64,000 bases of DNA, taken from positions 62,001 to 126,000 of the forward strand of contig MKVL01000031.1 of assembly GCA_001899205.1 (NCBI GenBank), read 5' to 3'. Shown here piece after piece: positions 8,667 through 16,461 of this stretch. Position 1 is the first letter of the stretch, and the number at the start of each line of letters is the position of its first letter. The position numbers and the translations under genes are program-made. The notes under the pieces are model-generated. The model had not been told where the DNA came from. It did not search any database and saw only the letters and a list, made by a program, of their open reading frames with translations. Origin of the DNA: Mesorhizobium sp. 65-26. GTDB taxonomy: Bacteria; Pseudomonadota; Alphaproteobacteria; Rhizobiales; Rhizobiaceae.

Positions 8667-10424
8667 TTAATCGAAGCGCAGCCGGCGCTCGGCGTACCGA
8701 TAGAGTGGGCGCCAAAGCGTGCGATTGAGGGTGACGACGAAGGCCGACATCACGACGATGCCGACGGCGACCCGCGGCAGGTCGCCAGCAGCGGTCGCGT
8801 CGGCGATGAAGGAGCCGAGACCAGTGGCCTGCAGACGTTTGTCGCCCCAGGAAACGGATTCGGCGACGATGCTGGCGTTCCACGACCCGCCTGACGCCGT
8901 GAGCGCGCCGGTCACGAAGTAGGGAAAAATGCCGGGCAAGGCGACTTGGCGCCACCATTGCAGGCCGCGCATGTTAAACGTCCGCGCCGCTTCCCTCAGA
9001 TCGTTAGGAAGTGCGCTAGCTCCAGCAATGACATTGAAGAGAATGTACCATTGCGTGCCCAGAATCATGAGCGGCGAAAGCCAGATGTTCGGATCAAGCC
9101 TCAGCCCGATGATGATCACGACCGCGAAGGGAAACAGCACATTGGCCGGGAAGGCGGCCAGGAATTGGGCGACGGGTTGCAGGCGCTCGGACCAGGTCGG
9201 CCGTAATCCGATCCACACGCCGATCGGCACCCAAATGATGCTGGCGATCGCAATGAGGACGGCGACGCGAACCAAGGTCGCAAAGCCCAGGCCAACAATT
9301 GATATGATGTCCGCCGCTGTCAGGGATGTCGAAATAAAGCGCAGCAGCCAGAGCGAGGCGCCGAAGCAGACCACGGCGATGAAACCGATCCAGAGGCCGT
9401 CGGGGACACGAATGATGTGTTTATTGGGGTGGAGCGTTTGACGTCGAGGTGGGGCCGACCAGCTCAGCGCACTCAGGGTTCGGCCAGCCACCAGCAGAAG
9501 CTCGATGATCGACGGCAGAAGGCGCGTGCGGCGTGCGAGGTCGTATACCCAGGAGCGCGGTCGTTCACGCGACGCGGTTTGCTCGAATCTGAACTTGTCA
9601 GCCCAAGCGACGATTGGCCGGAATATGAGGTGGTCGTAGAGGACGATGACGACGGCCATTGCGAAGACTGCGCAGGCGACAGCGCCGAAATCTTTCCGCT
9701 CAATTGCGAGCGCCAACCAGGAGCCGATACCGGGCAATGCGATCGTCGTGTTGCCAACCGCGATCGCTTCCGAGGCGACAACAAAGAACCATCCTCCCGA
9801 CATCGACATCATGGCGTTCCAGACCAGACCTGGCATGGCGAACGGAAGCTCGAGGCGCACAAATCTGCGCCAGGACGAAAAGCCAAACTGCCTGCTTACC
9901 TCATCGAGATCCTTCGGGACCGTGCGAAGCGACTGGTAGAAGCTGAACGCCATGTTCCAGGCTTGGCTTGTGAAGATCGCAAAAATCGCGGCGCACTCGA
10001 CCCCAAGCTGGCGCCCAGGAAACAAGTTCATGAAGAACATGACGGTGAACGTCAGAAAGCCGAGCACCGGAACCGACTGTAGAATGTCGAGAGCAGGAAC
10101 GATGATCAGTTCGGCTTTGCGGCTCTTTGCTGCGAGGGTCGCAACAGTCAGAGTGAATATCAGAGATGCCGCAAGTGCCCCGAACATGCGCAGGGTCGAG
10201 AGAAGCGCATATTCAGGAAGGTGCAGGAGCTGAAGGTCGACGGGCGCGGCATTGAGAGCCGTCAGCGGTTGGCGCATTTGGCCAACCCCGACGATGACGA
10301 GCAATGCGATGACTAGCAGAAGGGCTATGGCGGCGAGGTCTGCCCAACTTGGCCCGGCGAGACGAGGCGCCAAGCTCCTATCGAAATGGCGGTGTTTGCC
10401 GTCACTCCTGGAATGAAAGACCAT
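8667..10424 (-). CDS. ABC transporter permease with two fused membrane domains
   Basis: Inner-membrane protein of 585 residues with two BPD_transp_1 domains, each with about six helices. Both EAA-type coupling loops are visible: LRTVPKDLDEVSRQFGFSSW..LELP at about 185-215 and LPNDLREAARTFNMRGLQWW..ALPG at about 500-530. A cytoplasmic linker with ERPRSWVYDLARR joins the halves, so one polypeptide replaces the usual permease pair. It belongs to the nitrate/sulfonate/bicarbonate group, but no substrate-binding protein gene is nearby. GAGG precedes the ATG. The operon (permease, ATPase) lies behind the dyads at 10622 and 10660. Confidence 0.9.
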   Translation of the reverse strand: MVFHSRSDGKHRHFDRSLAPRLAGPSWADLAAIALLLVIALLVIVGVGQMRQPLTALNAAPVDLQLLHLPEYALLSTLRMFGALAASLIFTLTVATLAAKSRKAELIIVPALDILQSVPVLGFLTFTVMFFMNLFPGRQLGVECAAIFAIFTSQAWNMAFSFYQSLRTVPKDLDEVSRQFGFSSWRRFVRLELPFAMPGLVWNAMMSMSGGWFFVVASEAIAVGNTTIALPGIGSWLALAIERKDFGAVACAVFAMAVVIVLYDHLIFRPIVAWADKFRFEQTASRERPRSWVYDLARRTRLLPSIIELLLVAGRTLSALSWSAPPRRQTLHPNKHIIRVPDGLWIGFIAVVCFGASLWLLRFISTSLTAADIISIVGLGFATLVRVAVLIAIASIIWVPIGVWIGLRPTWSERLQPVAQFLAAFPANVLFPFAVVIIIGLRLDPNIWLSPLMILGTQWYILFNVIAGASALPNDLREAARTFNMRGLQWWRQVALPGIFPYFVTGALTASGGSWNASIVAESVSWGDKRLQATGLGSFIADATAAGDLPRVAVGIVVMSAFVVTLNRTLWRPLYRYAERRLRFD

Positions 10425-10721
10425 GGCGCCCTCGTGTCAGCCGTGCCGGCCGTCACGAGCGAGCTCTTGTCTAGGCTCGGCGAAACGTCCGTGGCGGCGT
10501 AAGCTGTCGACTACCGTCGTTCGGCATCGTTCGGTTTCCTAGAACTGCTCAAGCGAGGCTAGACGATTCCCGCCAAGCAGATTTGCTGTGTCTATAGAGT
10601 GCGATCGTTGTTTGCGCTACTTATACCCGGAGGCGTTCTTCGCTCGAAAAGTGTCTGAAGAATATACTCGGGTATATTCGGCGTGGCGCTTTGGCCGTCC
10701 GCCGCGCGGATTCGCCGGTGT
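10425..10721. promoter_or_regulatory. Promoter region of the ABC operon with two dyad sites
   Basis: No gene is present. The stretch holds the half site TATACCCGG at 10622-10630 and the perfect inverted repeat GAATATAC-TCGG-GTATATTC at 10660-10679. These are the same motif class as at the CsoR-like gene. A repressor bound here would sit upstream of the leftward ABC operon. Confidence 0.55.
10660..10679. promoter_or_regulatory. Candidate CsoR-like operator upstream of ABC operon
   Basis: An 8-4-8 perfect inverted repeat. It shares the 11-mer CTCGGGTATAT with the sites at 11382-11392 and 13592-13602. Confidence 0.6.
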
Positions 10722-11306
10722 TCAGCGCATCGTAGTCCAGCCGCTCAATGCAAGAGCAAGAAACGCGACGGCTTCGTGCCAGTAGTTCAGGCGCGCGAGC
10801 GTCCAGGCCTCACGACGCACGAGCGCCAGACCAATGCAGATCATGCCCGATAACGCCGTCAAAGCGACGAAGGCGTAACCGAACCCCCATCGCGACGGTA
10901 TTTGCGCAAGGGCAAAGACGAGAAGTATTGCGAGCTTTAACGCAAAGCGCTTCACGACGTAGCGGATGCTCGGACTATCAGGTTCTCGTGGCCAAGCCTT
11001 GATCTTATGGTTGTTGATCGTCGTTGTTTCGATCCCGTTCAAAAGCCTGGGAACGAGTCGGCCGCTCGGCCCGAATAGCGAGGTGATCGCCGCTCGGCCG
11101 GTCGAGGTGAGTTCAAGCGTATATTGGTGTTCAACAACGAGGCCTTCGCGAGTCAGCTCTTGCTGACCGAGTTTTCGGACGTGAGCGTCGCCAATATAAT
11201 CGGTGATCTCGTCGTATCTCAGAGTATCGCCGGCGCTCTTGTGGAGCTGTGCGAACACCGCCAGGATCGCTTGGGCCCTATGTCCTAACGTGGCGGTGTG
11301 GGGCAC
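10722..11306 (-). CDS. Winged-helix-like N-terminus with C-terminal membrane segments, 194 aa
   Basis: Residues 1-85 look like a winged helix: helices with QAILAVFAQLHK and DEITDYIGDAHVRKLGQQELTREGLVVE, then a beta pair HQYTLELTSTGRAAI. The second half holds three hydrophobic segments (LAILLVFALAQI, GYAFVALTALSGMICIGLAL, WHEAVAFLALALSG). A membrane-anchored regulator or sensor is a reasonable guess, but I know no named family. The degenerate dyad at 11376-11392 in front of it suggests co-regulation with the ABC operon. Confidence 0.65.
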   Translation of the reverse strand: MPHTATLGHRAQAILAVFAQLHKSAGDTLRYDEITDYIGDAHVRKLGQQELTREGLVVEHQYTLELTSTGRAAITSLFGPSGRLVPRLLNGIETTTINNHKIKAWPREPDSPSIRYVVKRFALKLAILLVFALAQIPSRWGFGYAFVALTALSGMICIGLALVRREAWTLARLNYWHEAVAFLALALSGWTTMR

Positions 11307-11375
11307 GATCTCCGCCCTTTTCTTCTCGGAGGTACGACTCCGATAGAGCGTTGCGACAAATCAGCTCGTCGCACA

Positions 11376-11392
11376 ACTATCCTCGGGTATAT
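11376..11392. promoter_or_regulatory. Degenerate CsoR-like operator before the 11306 gene
   Basis: The right half GGGTATAT (11385-11392) is perfect and shares CTCGGGTATAT with two other sites. The left half (ACTATCC) is degenerate. It lies 70-86 bp upstream of the start at 11306. Confidence 0.45.
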
Positions 11393-11422
11393 CGAGCAGC
11401 AGCGATCCGACCGTGGCTTCTT

Positions 11423-12082
11423 CTACCGGAGCTCCGCGGGTCCGCTTCTCATCCTTTCCAGTTTCTCTGACATGCGTCCGAGGTCGAGCATGGAATTCGC
11501 CTGCATCTTCGTCATGATTTGCCGGCGGCAGACCTTAACGGTGATTTCGCTAAGGTTGAGTGTTGCCGCAATCTGCTTCGTGAGTTGACCCTTTGTAATC
11601 AGATCCATCACCTCTCGCTCGCGATTGGACAGCGATTGGTATCGAGCTTCCAATTCGGCATTCATCTCGAGCGCGTTACGGCGCATACGACTTTTCGCCA
11701 AGCCGCCGTTGATGGCGTCGAGGAGGTCCTGATCCCTGAACGGCTTTGTCAGGAATTCGATGGCGCCAGCCTTCATGGCGCGGACAGACATGGGAATGTC
11801 ACCGTGCGCCGTGACAAACACGATCGGAATTTCAGCGTGAGACTTCGCTAGCTCGACTTGAAAATCCAGCCCGTTTTCGCCCGGCATGCGGACGTCCAAG
11901 ACCATGCAGACGGGTGTCTCCGGAATCGACCAGCGCAAGAATTCGGCCGTAGAGGAGAACGCCACGACGTCGAACCCTTCGGATTCACATAGATTGCTAA
12001 TGGCTTTCCGGACGGACGGATCGTCATCCACGATCGCCACGGTTGATTTCTGAGTGCGGGTGGCTGGAGCGCCGAGGTTCAT
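11423..12082 (-). CDS. FixJ-family response regulator (receiver + LuxR HTH)
   Basis: Cytosolic two-component regulator. The receiver has the acidic pair DDD at ~19-21, phospho-acceptor Asp63 in MVLDVRMPG, the conserved Thr in VFVTAHGD, and Lys in FLTKPF. A LuxR-type HTH follows (LSNREREVMDLITKG...LNLSEITVKVCRRQIMTKM, ~147-200). The helix has Cys-Arg where many FixJ-like proteins have His-Arg. Its ATG overlaps the histidine kinase stop (ATGA, 12079-12082), so the kinase is the likely partner. Confidence 0.93.
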   Translation of the reverse strand: MNLGAPATRTQKSTVAIVDDDPSVRKAISNLCESEGFDVVAFSSTAEFLRWSIPETPVCMVLDVRMPGENGLDFQVELAKSHAEIPIVFVTAHGDIPMSVRAMKAGAIEFLTKPFRDQDLLDAINGGLAKSRMRRNALEMNAELEARYQSLSNREREVMDLITKGQLTKQIAATLNLSEITVKVCRRQIMTKMQANSMLDLGRMSEKLERMRSGPAELR

Positions 12083-13269
12083 TGGTTTGCCTCCTGAGTC
12101 CCAGGCAGCGTGAAGTGGAAGGTGGCTCCTGAAGGCTCGCCCTTTTCGGCCCAGATGCGGCCATGATGAGCTTCAATGATCGAGCGGCAGATCGAGAGAC
12201 CGATGCCCATGCCCCCGGTCTTCGTCGAAAAGAATGCATCGAAGATCTGATTGACATCAGTCGTAGTCAGTCCGCCGCCGGTGTCCTCAATGCTGACCTC
12301 GACGCCACTCGGCCGTGTCTTGCGTGATCTAATGCGAATTTCTCGGGGGTCTGCTTGTGCAGCACCGATTGCGTCGATGGCGTTGACGATGAGGTTGAGA
12401 ACGACTTGCTGTAATTGGATTCGGTCACCGAAGACGCTCGGCAGGCCGTTGTTAAGTTCAGCTCGGACCACGATGCGGTTTTCGTTCAACTGAGACTGGA
12501 TGAGGACAAGCACCTCTTGTATCACCGCGTTGATGTCGACCCATGCGTTTTGGGGTTCAGCGCGTGTGGTCAGGGCTCTAATTCGAGCGATAATCTCACT
12601 CGCGCGCCGTGCGTCCTCGACGATGCTTTCGATCGAACTCGTGACCTTCTGCGGATTTGGCGGCTCACTGCGGATCCAGCGTGTGGCGGCATTCGCATTC
12701 GTGATGACCGCCGTCAGGGGTTGGTTCAGCTCGTGAGCGATTGAGGCGGAAATCTCGCCAAGTGTTGTCAGACGAGCCACGTGGGCGAGGTGCGCTTGCG
12801 CGCGTTCAGCCGTCTGGCGGGCGGTCTCGGTAGCCAGCGCGAGGTAAGCAGTTGCTGCGATCGCAGTCAGACTGATCGACGTGTTGATGACACCGAGACT
12901 GAAGGTGCTCCCGGCGGTTGGAACATAGCTCACGATGGTAAGTACGGCGCTGAGGATGCTGAGCGCGGCACAGCCTAGCGACACGAAGATGACGCCTTGT
13001 TTCCGGCAAAAGCGCAGGGACAGGAGGACGACCACGACCTGGAGGCTCGCGGCCGCGATTTCGTAGGGTGTGACCGTGTCGAAAATGAAGATGGCGATGG
13101 CGAGTGCTGCCGTGAAGATCGGTAGCATCGGCGAGAAGAGGGCCTGTGGTCGCGGGTCCAGGCGGGAGACAAAGTATGCCCATGGCCGAGCAAAGCGGCG
13201 CGCCCGGTTCGGGTGTGCGGGCGCGTTCGGCTCGTCAACGCCCTGAGCTTTGGCGTGAGGCGGCATCAT
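12079..13269 (-). CDS. Membrane sensor histidine kinase
   Basis: The frame is open from 13299, but ATG 13269 has AGGTGA at good spacing and avoids overlap with the upstream gene. Four to five hydrophobic segments at about residues 45-150 form an integral membrane sensor without a large periplasmic domain. A HisKA dimerisation domain follows, with phospho-His in IAHELNQPL (~178), then an HATPase with N box NLIVNAIDAI, G1 DTGGGL, F box and G2 GMGIGLSICRSI. It is the middle gene of a transcript with the CsoR-like repressor upstream and the FixJ-like regulator downstream. The signal is unknown; the context suggests metal or envelope stress. Confidence 0.92.
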   Translation of the reverse strand: MMPPHAKAQGVDEPNAPAHPNRARRFARPWAYFVSRLDPRPQALFSPMLPIFTAALAIAIFIFDTVTPYEIAAASLQVVVVLLSLRFCRKQGVIFVSLGCAALSILSAVLTIVSYVPTAGSTFSLGVINTSISLTAIAATAYLALATETARQTAERAQAHLAHVARLTTLGEISASIAHELNQPLTAVITNANAATRWIRSEPPNPQKVTSSIESIVEDARRASEIIARIRALTTRAEPQNAWVDINAVIQEVLVLIQSQLNENRIVVRAELNNGLPSVFGDRIQLQQVVLNLIVNAIDAIGAAQADPREIRIRSRKTRPSGVEVSIEDTGGGLTTTDVNQIFDAFFSTKTGGMGIGLSICRSIIEAHHGRIWAEKGEPSGATFHFTLPGTQEANQ

Positions 13270-13273
13270 TACG

Positions 13274-13558
13274 TCACCTAAGATATGTTCGCAGGACACT
13301 GACCAACTCGTCCGCGGCGTTTCGCTCGCTCTGGCTGGGCGCGCGGTTGGGGTCGACCATGTGGGTGCGGATGTGGCCGTTGATAACTTCCGCCATGATT
13401 CCGTTGATCGCTCCGCGGGTTGCAGTGACCAGGCGCATGACGTCGTTATAGGCTTCGTCGGCGATGAGAGCCCGCTCTAATGCGTCGACCTGGCCGCGCA
13501 AGCGGCGGACACGGTTAAGGAGTCGCTGCTTCTCGGCAACGACGTGCGATCTGCCCAT
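13274..13558 (-). CDS. CsoR/RcnR/FrmR-family repressor lacking the usual Cys ligand
   Basis: An all-helical DUF156 repressor of 94 residues: basic VRRLRGQVDALERAL at 17-31, then TRGAINGIMAEVINGHIRTHM at 47-67. In CsoR, RcnR and FrmR a Cys near residue 35 is the near-invariant metal or aldehyde ligand. Here that position is Tyr37 (DEAYNDVM). His62 and His66 match RcnR's His60 and His64, and His5 may match its N-terminal His. The gene starts right next to two dyads (13563-13576 and 13583-13602), which points to autoregulation. It heads the operon with kinase and regulator. The metal is unknown; the His pattern hints at a borderline or hard divalent ion. Confidence 0.9.
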   Translation of the reverse strand: MGRSHVVAEKQRLLNRVRRLRGQVDALERALIADEAYNDVMRLVTATRGAINGIMAEVINGHIRTHMVDPNRAPSQSERNAADELVSVLRTYLR

Positions 13559-13562
13559 TTCG

Positions 13563-13576
13563 TATACCCGGGTATA
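13563..13576. promoter_or_regulatory. Perfect palindrome TATACCCGGGTATA
   Basis: A 14-bp palindrome five bases upstream of the CsoR-like start codon, overlapping where its ribosome binding site or promoter would lie. CsoR-family operators typically contain G/C tracts flanked by ATA/TAT. Confidence 0.65.
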
Positions 13577-13582
13577 GTTGCA

Positions 13583-13602
13583 ATATACCCCCTCGGGTAT
13601 AT
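13583..13602. promoter_or_regulatory. Operator ATATACCC-CCTC-GGGTATAT
   Basis: An 8-4-8 inverted repeat with a C5 tract, the form expected of CsoR/RcnR-type operators. It is shared with the sites at 10660 and 11376 and lies between the divergent repressor and NRAMP operons. Confidence 0.7.
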
Positions 13603-13849
13603 ATCAAAACCGTGGCGCTGTGAAGACCGGCAACGATTTCACGCGCCAAGGTCCAGCCTATGGTGGGCTGGATTTTCCATTGGCACAGCAAGGGATCGAT
13701 ATGAACCCGCGACCTAGCAGTCTGGCCGACGAATGCGACAGTAGACGCTCGACGTCTGCTCTCGTTTCGCTGCGGCTCGGCTATGCTCAGGGCGACGACA
13801 CGATTGTCGAGGGCCGCGCGATCCACTTCGCGCTGCTTTGATGCGTGCC

Positions 13850-13876
13850 GCCTCCTGAGCCCAGGCATCAGGAGGC
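13850..13876 (+). promoter_or_regulatory. Hairpin sequestering a Shine-Dalgarno
   Basis: GCCTCCTGA (13850-13858) is the exact complement of TCAGGAGGC (13868-13876), with a 9-nt loop. The 3' arm contains the AGGAGG that serves the ATG at 13882, so folding would hide that ribosome binding site. Confidence 0.65.
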
Positions 13877-13881
13877 AAAAA

Positions 13882-14037
13882 ATGACCTTCCAGTTTTCCA
13901 GTGTGCGTCCGCAAGGCGTCACTTCCCCAGCGAGCTCGGTTCTCTCTTTCAAGCGCAGGCGCCCGCGGTTGACAGCCCGTTGGCGACTGACGGCGGCAGG
14001 GCGCCTCGAATGCCGGTGGTTTCTGTCACCGGACTGA
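13882..14037 (+). CDS. Short upstream ORF (51 aa) before the NRAMP gene
   Basis: It has the best ribosome binding site in the region (AGGAGG 13870-13875, six bases before the ATG). The peptide is basic, with a C-terminal pattern PRLTARW...GRLECRW. Arg/Trp-rich C-termini of this sort occur in small alphaproteobacterial proteins. It ends 92 bp before the NRAMP start. Its SD is masked by a perfect hairpin, so it could be a regulated leader peptide or a small protein. The function is inferred from position. Confidence 0.55.
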   Translation: MTFQFSSVRPQGVTSPASSVLSFKRRRPRLTARWRLTAAGRLECRWFLSPD

Positions 14038-14129
14038 GCGCGGTCGCGTGTCGTGCGCGACAGGTCGAGCCGCACGACCGCTCCAACGCAAGAACCCTCA
14101 AGTCAACGCCATTTCAAAGGCGGTTAATC

Positions 14130-15758
14130 ATGCTGTCTAACCTCGATACTCCCGTGCGTCACGCTGTGCTGGATGAAGCGCATATCGGCGACATCAAAGG
14201 CGCGCTCGGCACAATCAAGAAGAACGATACGGGTCCCAGGAACGGTTGGCGTGCTCGTTTGATGACGCTGCTGGCAATCCTTGGACCGGGCCTGATCGTC
14301 ATGGTCGGTGACAACGATGCCGGCGCCTTCGGCACCTACACGCAGGCGGGCCAGAACTATGGCACCTCGCTGTTGTGGACGCTCATCCTGCTCATTCCCG
14401 TCCTGTACGTGAACCAGGAAATGGTTTTGCGGCTCGGCTCGGTGACGGGCGTCGGCCACGCGCGGCTCATTCTCGAACGGTTTGGCAAGTTCTGGGGCGC
14501 CTTCAGCGTTGTCGACCTTTTCTTGCTGAATGCTCTGACCATCGTCACCGAGTTCATCGGAATCAGCCTGGCGCTCGAGTACCTCGGGCTTCCGCGAGGC
14601 GTAGGCGTCATTGCCGCAGCGGCCGTCATTATCGCCGCGGCTGGGACGGGCAATTTCCGGCGATTCGAAAGATTTTCGCTGTTTCTCGTTTTCGGCAGTC
14701 TTCTGTTGGTGCCGGTGCTCGTCTGGGTTCATCCCCCGGTCAGCCAGATCGCCCATGATCTCGTCGTGCCGCAGTTTCCTGAAGGCGGGAAGCTGAGCGA
14801 GGTGATGCTCCTGATCATTGCCATTGTCGGGACAACGGTCGCGCCCTGGCAGCTCTTCTTCCAGCAGAGCTATGTGATCGACAAGCGCATCACGACGCGC
14901 TTTCTGAGCTACGGGCGCATCGATCTCGTCCTTGGCATTGTGCTGGTCGTCATCGGCGCAGTGGCGATGATGGCGTTCACCGCAGCGACGTTCGCAGGTC
15001 GTCCGGAGTTCGGGAATTTCCAGGACGCCGGAGCCGTGGCTGCCGGGCTTGGCGCCTATGTCGGGAAGACGGCTGGCGTCTTCTTCGCCCTTGCGCTGCT
15101 CGATGCCAGCGTGATCGGCGCGATGGCGGTCTCGCTGTCGACGGCCTACGCGATAGGCGATGTGCTGTCGCTGCGGCATTCGCTGCATCGGAAGCCGCAG
15201 GACGCCAAGGGCTTCTATGCGGTCTATGGCGGCCTCGTTACGTTGGCTGCTGCGCTGGTTTTGACCCCCGGCATGCCGCTCGGCCTGCTAACCAACGCCG
15301 TGCAGACTCTGGCCGGCGTGTTGCTACCGAGCGCCACCGTGTTCCTGCTGCTGCTTTGCAACGACAAAGCCGTTCTGGGTCCGTGGATCAATGGGCGGTG
15401 GATGAACCTGTTCACCGGCGCCGTCGTCGGTGTCCTCGTGATGCTGTCAATCATCCTGACCGCATCGGTGCTGTATCCAAACATGAGCGAGAGCACGATC
15501 CTCGCGATACTCGGGATCGGAGGCGTATTCACGCTCGCCGTCGCTGTCGCCTTCCTCTTCATCCACCGCGAAGAGCCGGCCAACGCGAAGAACGAGATGG
15601 TGCGCGCGACGTACCGCATGCCGCCGCTGGATGAGCTTCCGTCAGCTCGGATGACGCCGATGACTCGTCTCTGGATGCTGGTCTTGCGCGGTTATCTGAT
15701 CTTGGCCGGCGGGCTTGTCCTCGTGCGGATCGTGCAGCTTTCGCTCGTCGGCCGGTGA
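14130..15758 (+). CDS. NRAMP-family divalent metal transporter, non-canonical metal site
   Basis: Inner-membrane transporter of 542 residues with about 11 helices. The start at 14130 has AAAGG upstream; the frame is open from 13845. Helix 1 reads LIVMVGDNDAGAF (GDNDAG at 60-65) where classical MntH has DPGN. Helix 6 reads GTTVAPWQLFFQQS (~233) where MntH has the Met-Pro-His motif. This places it in the divergent NRAMP branch that includes Mg-transporting members, so Mn2+ should not be assumed. The C-terminus (RATYRMPPL...VRIVQLSLVGR) is closely similar to the partial gene at 63701. It is divergent from the CsoR-like operon. Confidence 0.9.
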   Translation: MLSNLDTPVRHAVLDEAHIGDIKGALGTIKKNDTGPRNGWRARLMTLLAILGPGLIVMVGDNDAGAFGTYTQAGQNYGTSLLWTLILLIPVLYVNQEMVLRLGSVTGVGHARLILERFGKFWGAFSVVDLFLLNALTIVTEFIGISLALEYLGLPRGVGVIAAAAVIIAAAGTGNFRRFERFSLFLVFGSLLLVPVLVWVHPPVSQIAHDLVVPQFPEGGKLSEVMLLIIAIVGTTVAPWQLFFQQSYVIDKRITTRFLSYGRIDLVLGIVLVVIGAVAMMAFTAATFAGRPEFGNFQDAGAVAAGLGAYVGKTAGVFFALALLDASVIGAMAVSLSTAYAIGDVLSLRHSLHRKPQDAKGFYAVYGGLVTLAAALVLTPGMPLGLLTNAVQTLAGVLLPSATVFLLLLCNDKAVLGPWINGRWMNLFTGAVVGVLVMLSIILTASVLYPNMSESTILAILGIGGVFTLAVAVAFLFIHREEPANAKNEMVRATYRMPPLDELPSARMTPMTRLWMLVLRGYLILAGGLVLVRIVQLSLVGR

Positions 15759-15988
15759 AGGGGGGAGCATGTGCATACGTCATTCCACATCGCTGCGGCC
15801 TCACTCGACGACTGCGGCGTCTGGCCGGCGCCGACCAACAATCTGGGACCGGCTTGTATCGGGTTTCGCCCCGTTTGCCGATCCGGAGCTGTGGTTGCGC
15901 GCCTGCACGCTTGCGGCCCTCAGAGAGCGCGACGGCTCTGTTGGGCTGGAGGTCGTGAGCTTATCGGCTCTGTTTGGCGGAGGCAGCC

Positions 15989-16189
15989 ATGATGACCCGC
16001 AAGATCCAGCATCGGGAGCGGCCTATCAGCGTTCGGCTGCAGCTCTGGTGGCTCGGGAAAGTGGAGGTCCTTGTTCTCAAACACGTGCCGAAAGGCCCGT
16101 TTGCGCGATCCGCTCTCGCATGGGTGGACCAGAGCCACGTGCGAATCCGGCAAAGGCTCGGTCGCAACGAAACCGGCGGGAAGCGCTGA
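15989..16189 (+). CDS. Small basic protein, 66 aa
   Basis: GGAGG (15979-15983) lies five bases before ATG 15989. The peptide is Arg/Lys-rich with a short hydrophobic stretch (VRLQLWWLGKVEVLVLK). No family is recognised. It follows the NRAMP gene by 230 bp, and its stop overlaps the ATG of the next small frame (TGATG). A longer frame that starts at 15769 behind a G-rich tract overlaps it in another register; I prefer this one for its spacing. Confidence 0.45.
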   Translation: MMTRKIQHRERPISVRLQLWWLGKVEVLVLKHVPKGPFARSALAWVDQSHVRIRQRLGRNETGGKR

Positions 16190-16416
16190 TGCGCTCTCCG
16201 CGGTCAATCGCGCGTCACTTGGAAGAACGGGCCTGCCTGTTCGGTGCGATCTGGGTTGTGAGGGTCGCGCGCATTCTTGTGCGGGAGGGGTTTCTGAACA
16301 GGCGTGGCGCGTTCGCGGCGTTTCGCCTTTCGTCGCGCCTTTCGAGGAGGTCGTGGCGCATTTGGAAGTCCGAGCGAGCCCGCCGTCGAAGCGCAATGTG
16401 GGGTGAGTCCAACTGA
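16189..16416 (+). CDS. Possible small protein coupled to the 15989 ORF, 75 aa
   Basis: The ATG overlaps the previous stop (TGATG), a layout typical of translational coupling, and a weak GGGAAG precedes it. The peptide is Arg-rich with one hydrophobic segment (CLFGAIWVVRVARILV). No family is recognised, and the ORF may be fortuitous. Confidence 0.3.
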   Translation: MRSPRSIARHLEERACLFGAIWVVRVARILVREGFLNRRGAFAAFRLSSRLSRRSWRIWKSERARRRSAMWGESN

Positions 16417-16461
16417 CCTGGCTCGGTCGGCCAGCAGCGAAGTCTACTGAGGAGACGTGCA

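Larger units (their letters stand above)
13559..13881. promoter_or_regulatory. Divergent control region between the CsoR-like operon and the NRAMP operon
   Basis: It carries two operators next to the repressor gene. The far end holds a 9-bp hairpin in front of a short ORF. The long frames across it lack ribosome binding sites. Confidence 0.6.

Noticed and set aside
13845-14129. N-terminal extension of the NRAMP protein
   Set aside because: Pro/Arg-rich, no ribosome binding site, and it overlaps the short ORF and hairpin; AAAGG precedes ATG 14130.
14124-15188. 354-codon open frame on the minus strand
   Set aside because: Antisense to the NRAMP gene; Arg/His/Asp-rich composition is typical of a shadow frame.
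14130-15758. Naming the transporter mntH
   Set aside because: The metal-site motifs differ from MntH, so Mn2+ specificity would be an unsupported claim.
15769-16416. Frame starting behind a G-rich tract after the NRAMP gene
   Set aside because: It overlaps the better-spaced 15989 ORF in another register and shows no motif; only its last part (from 16189) was kept, at low confidence.
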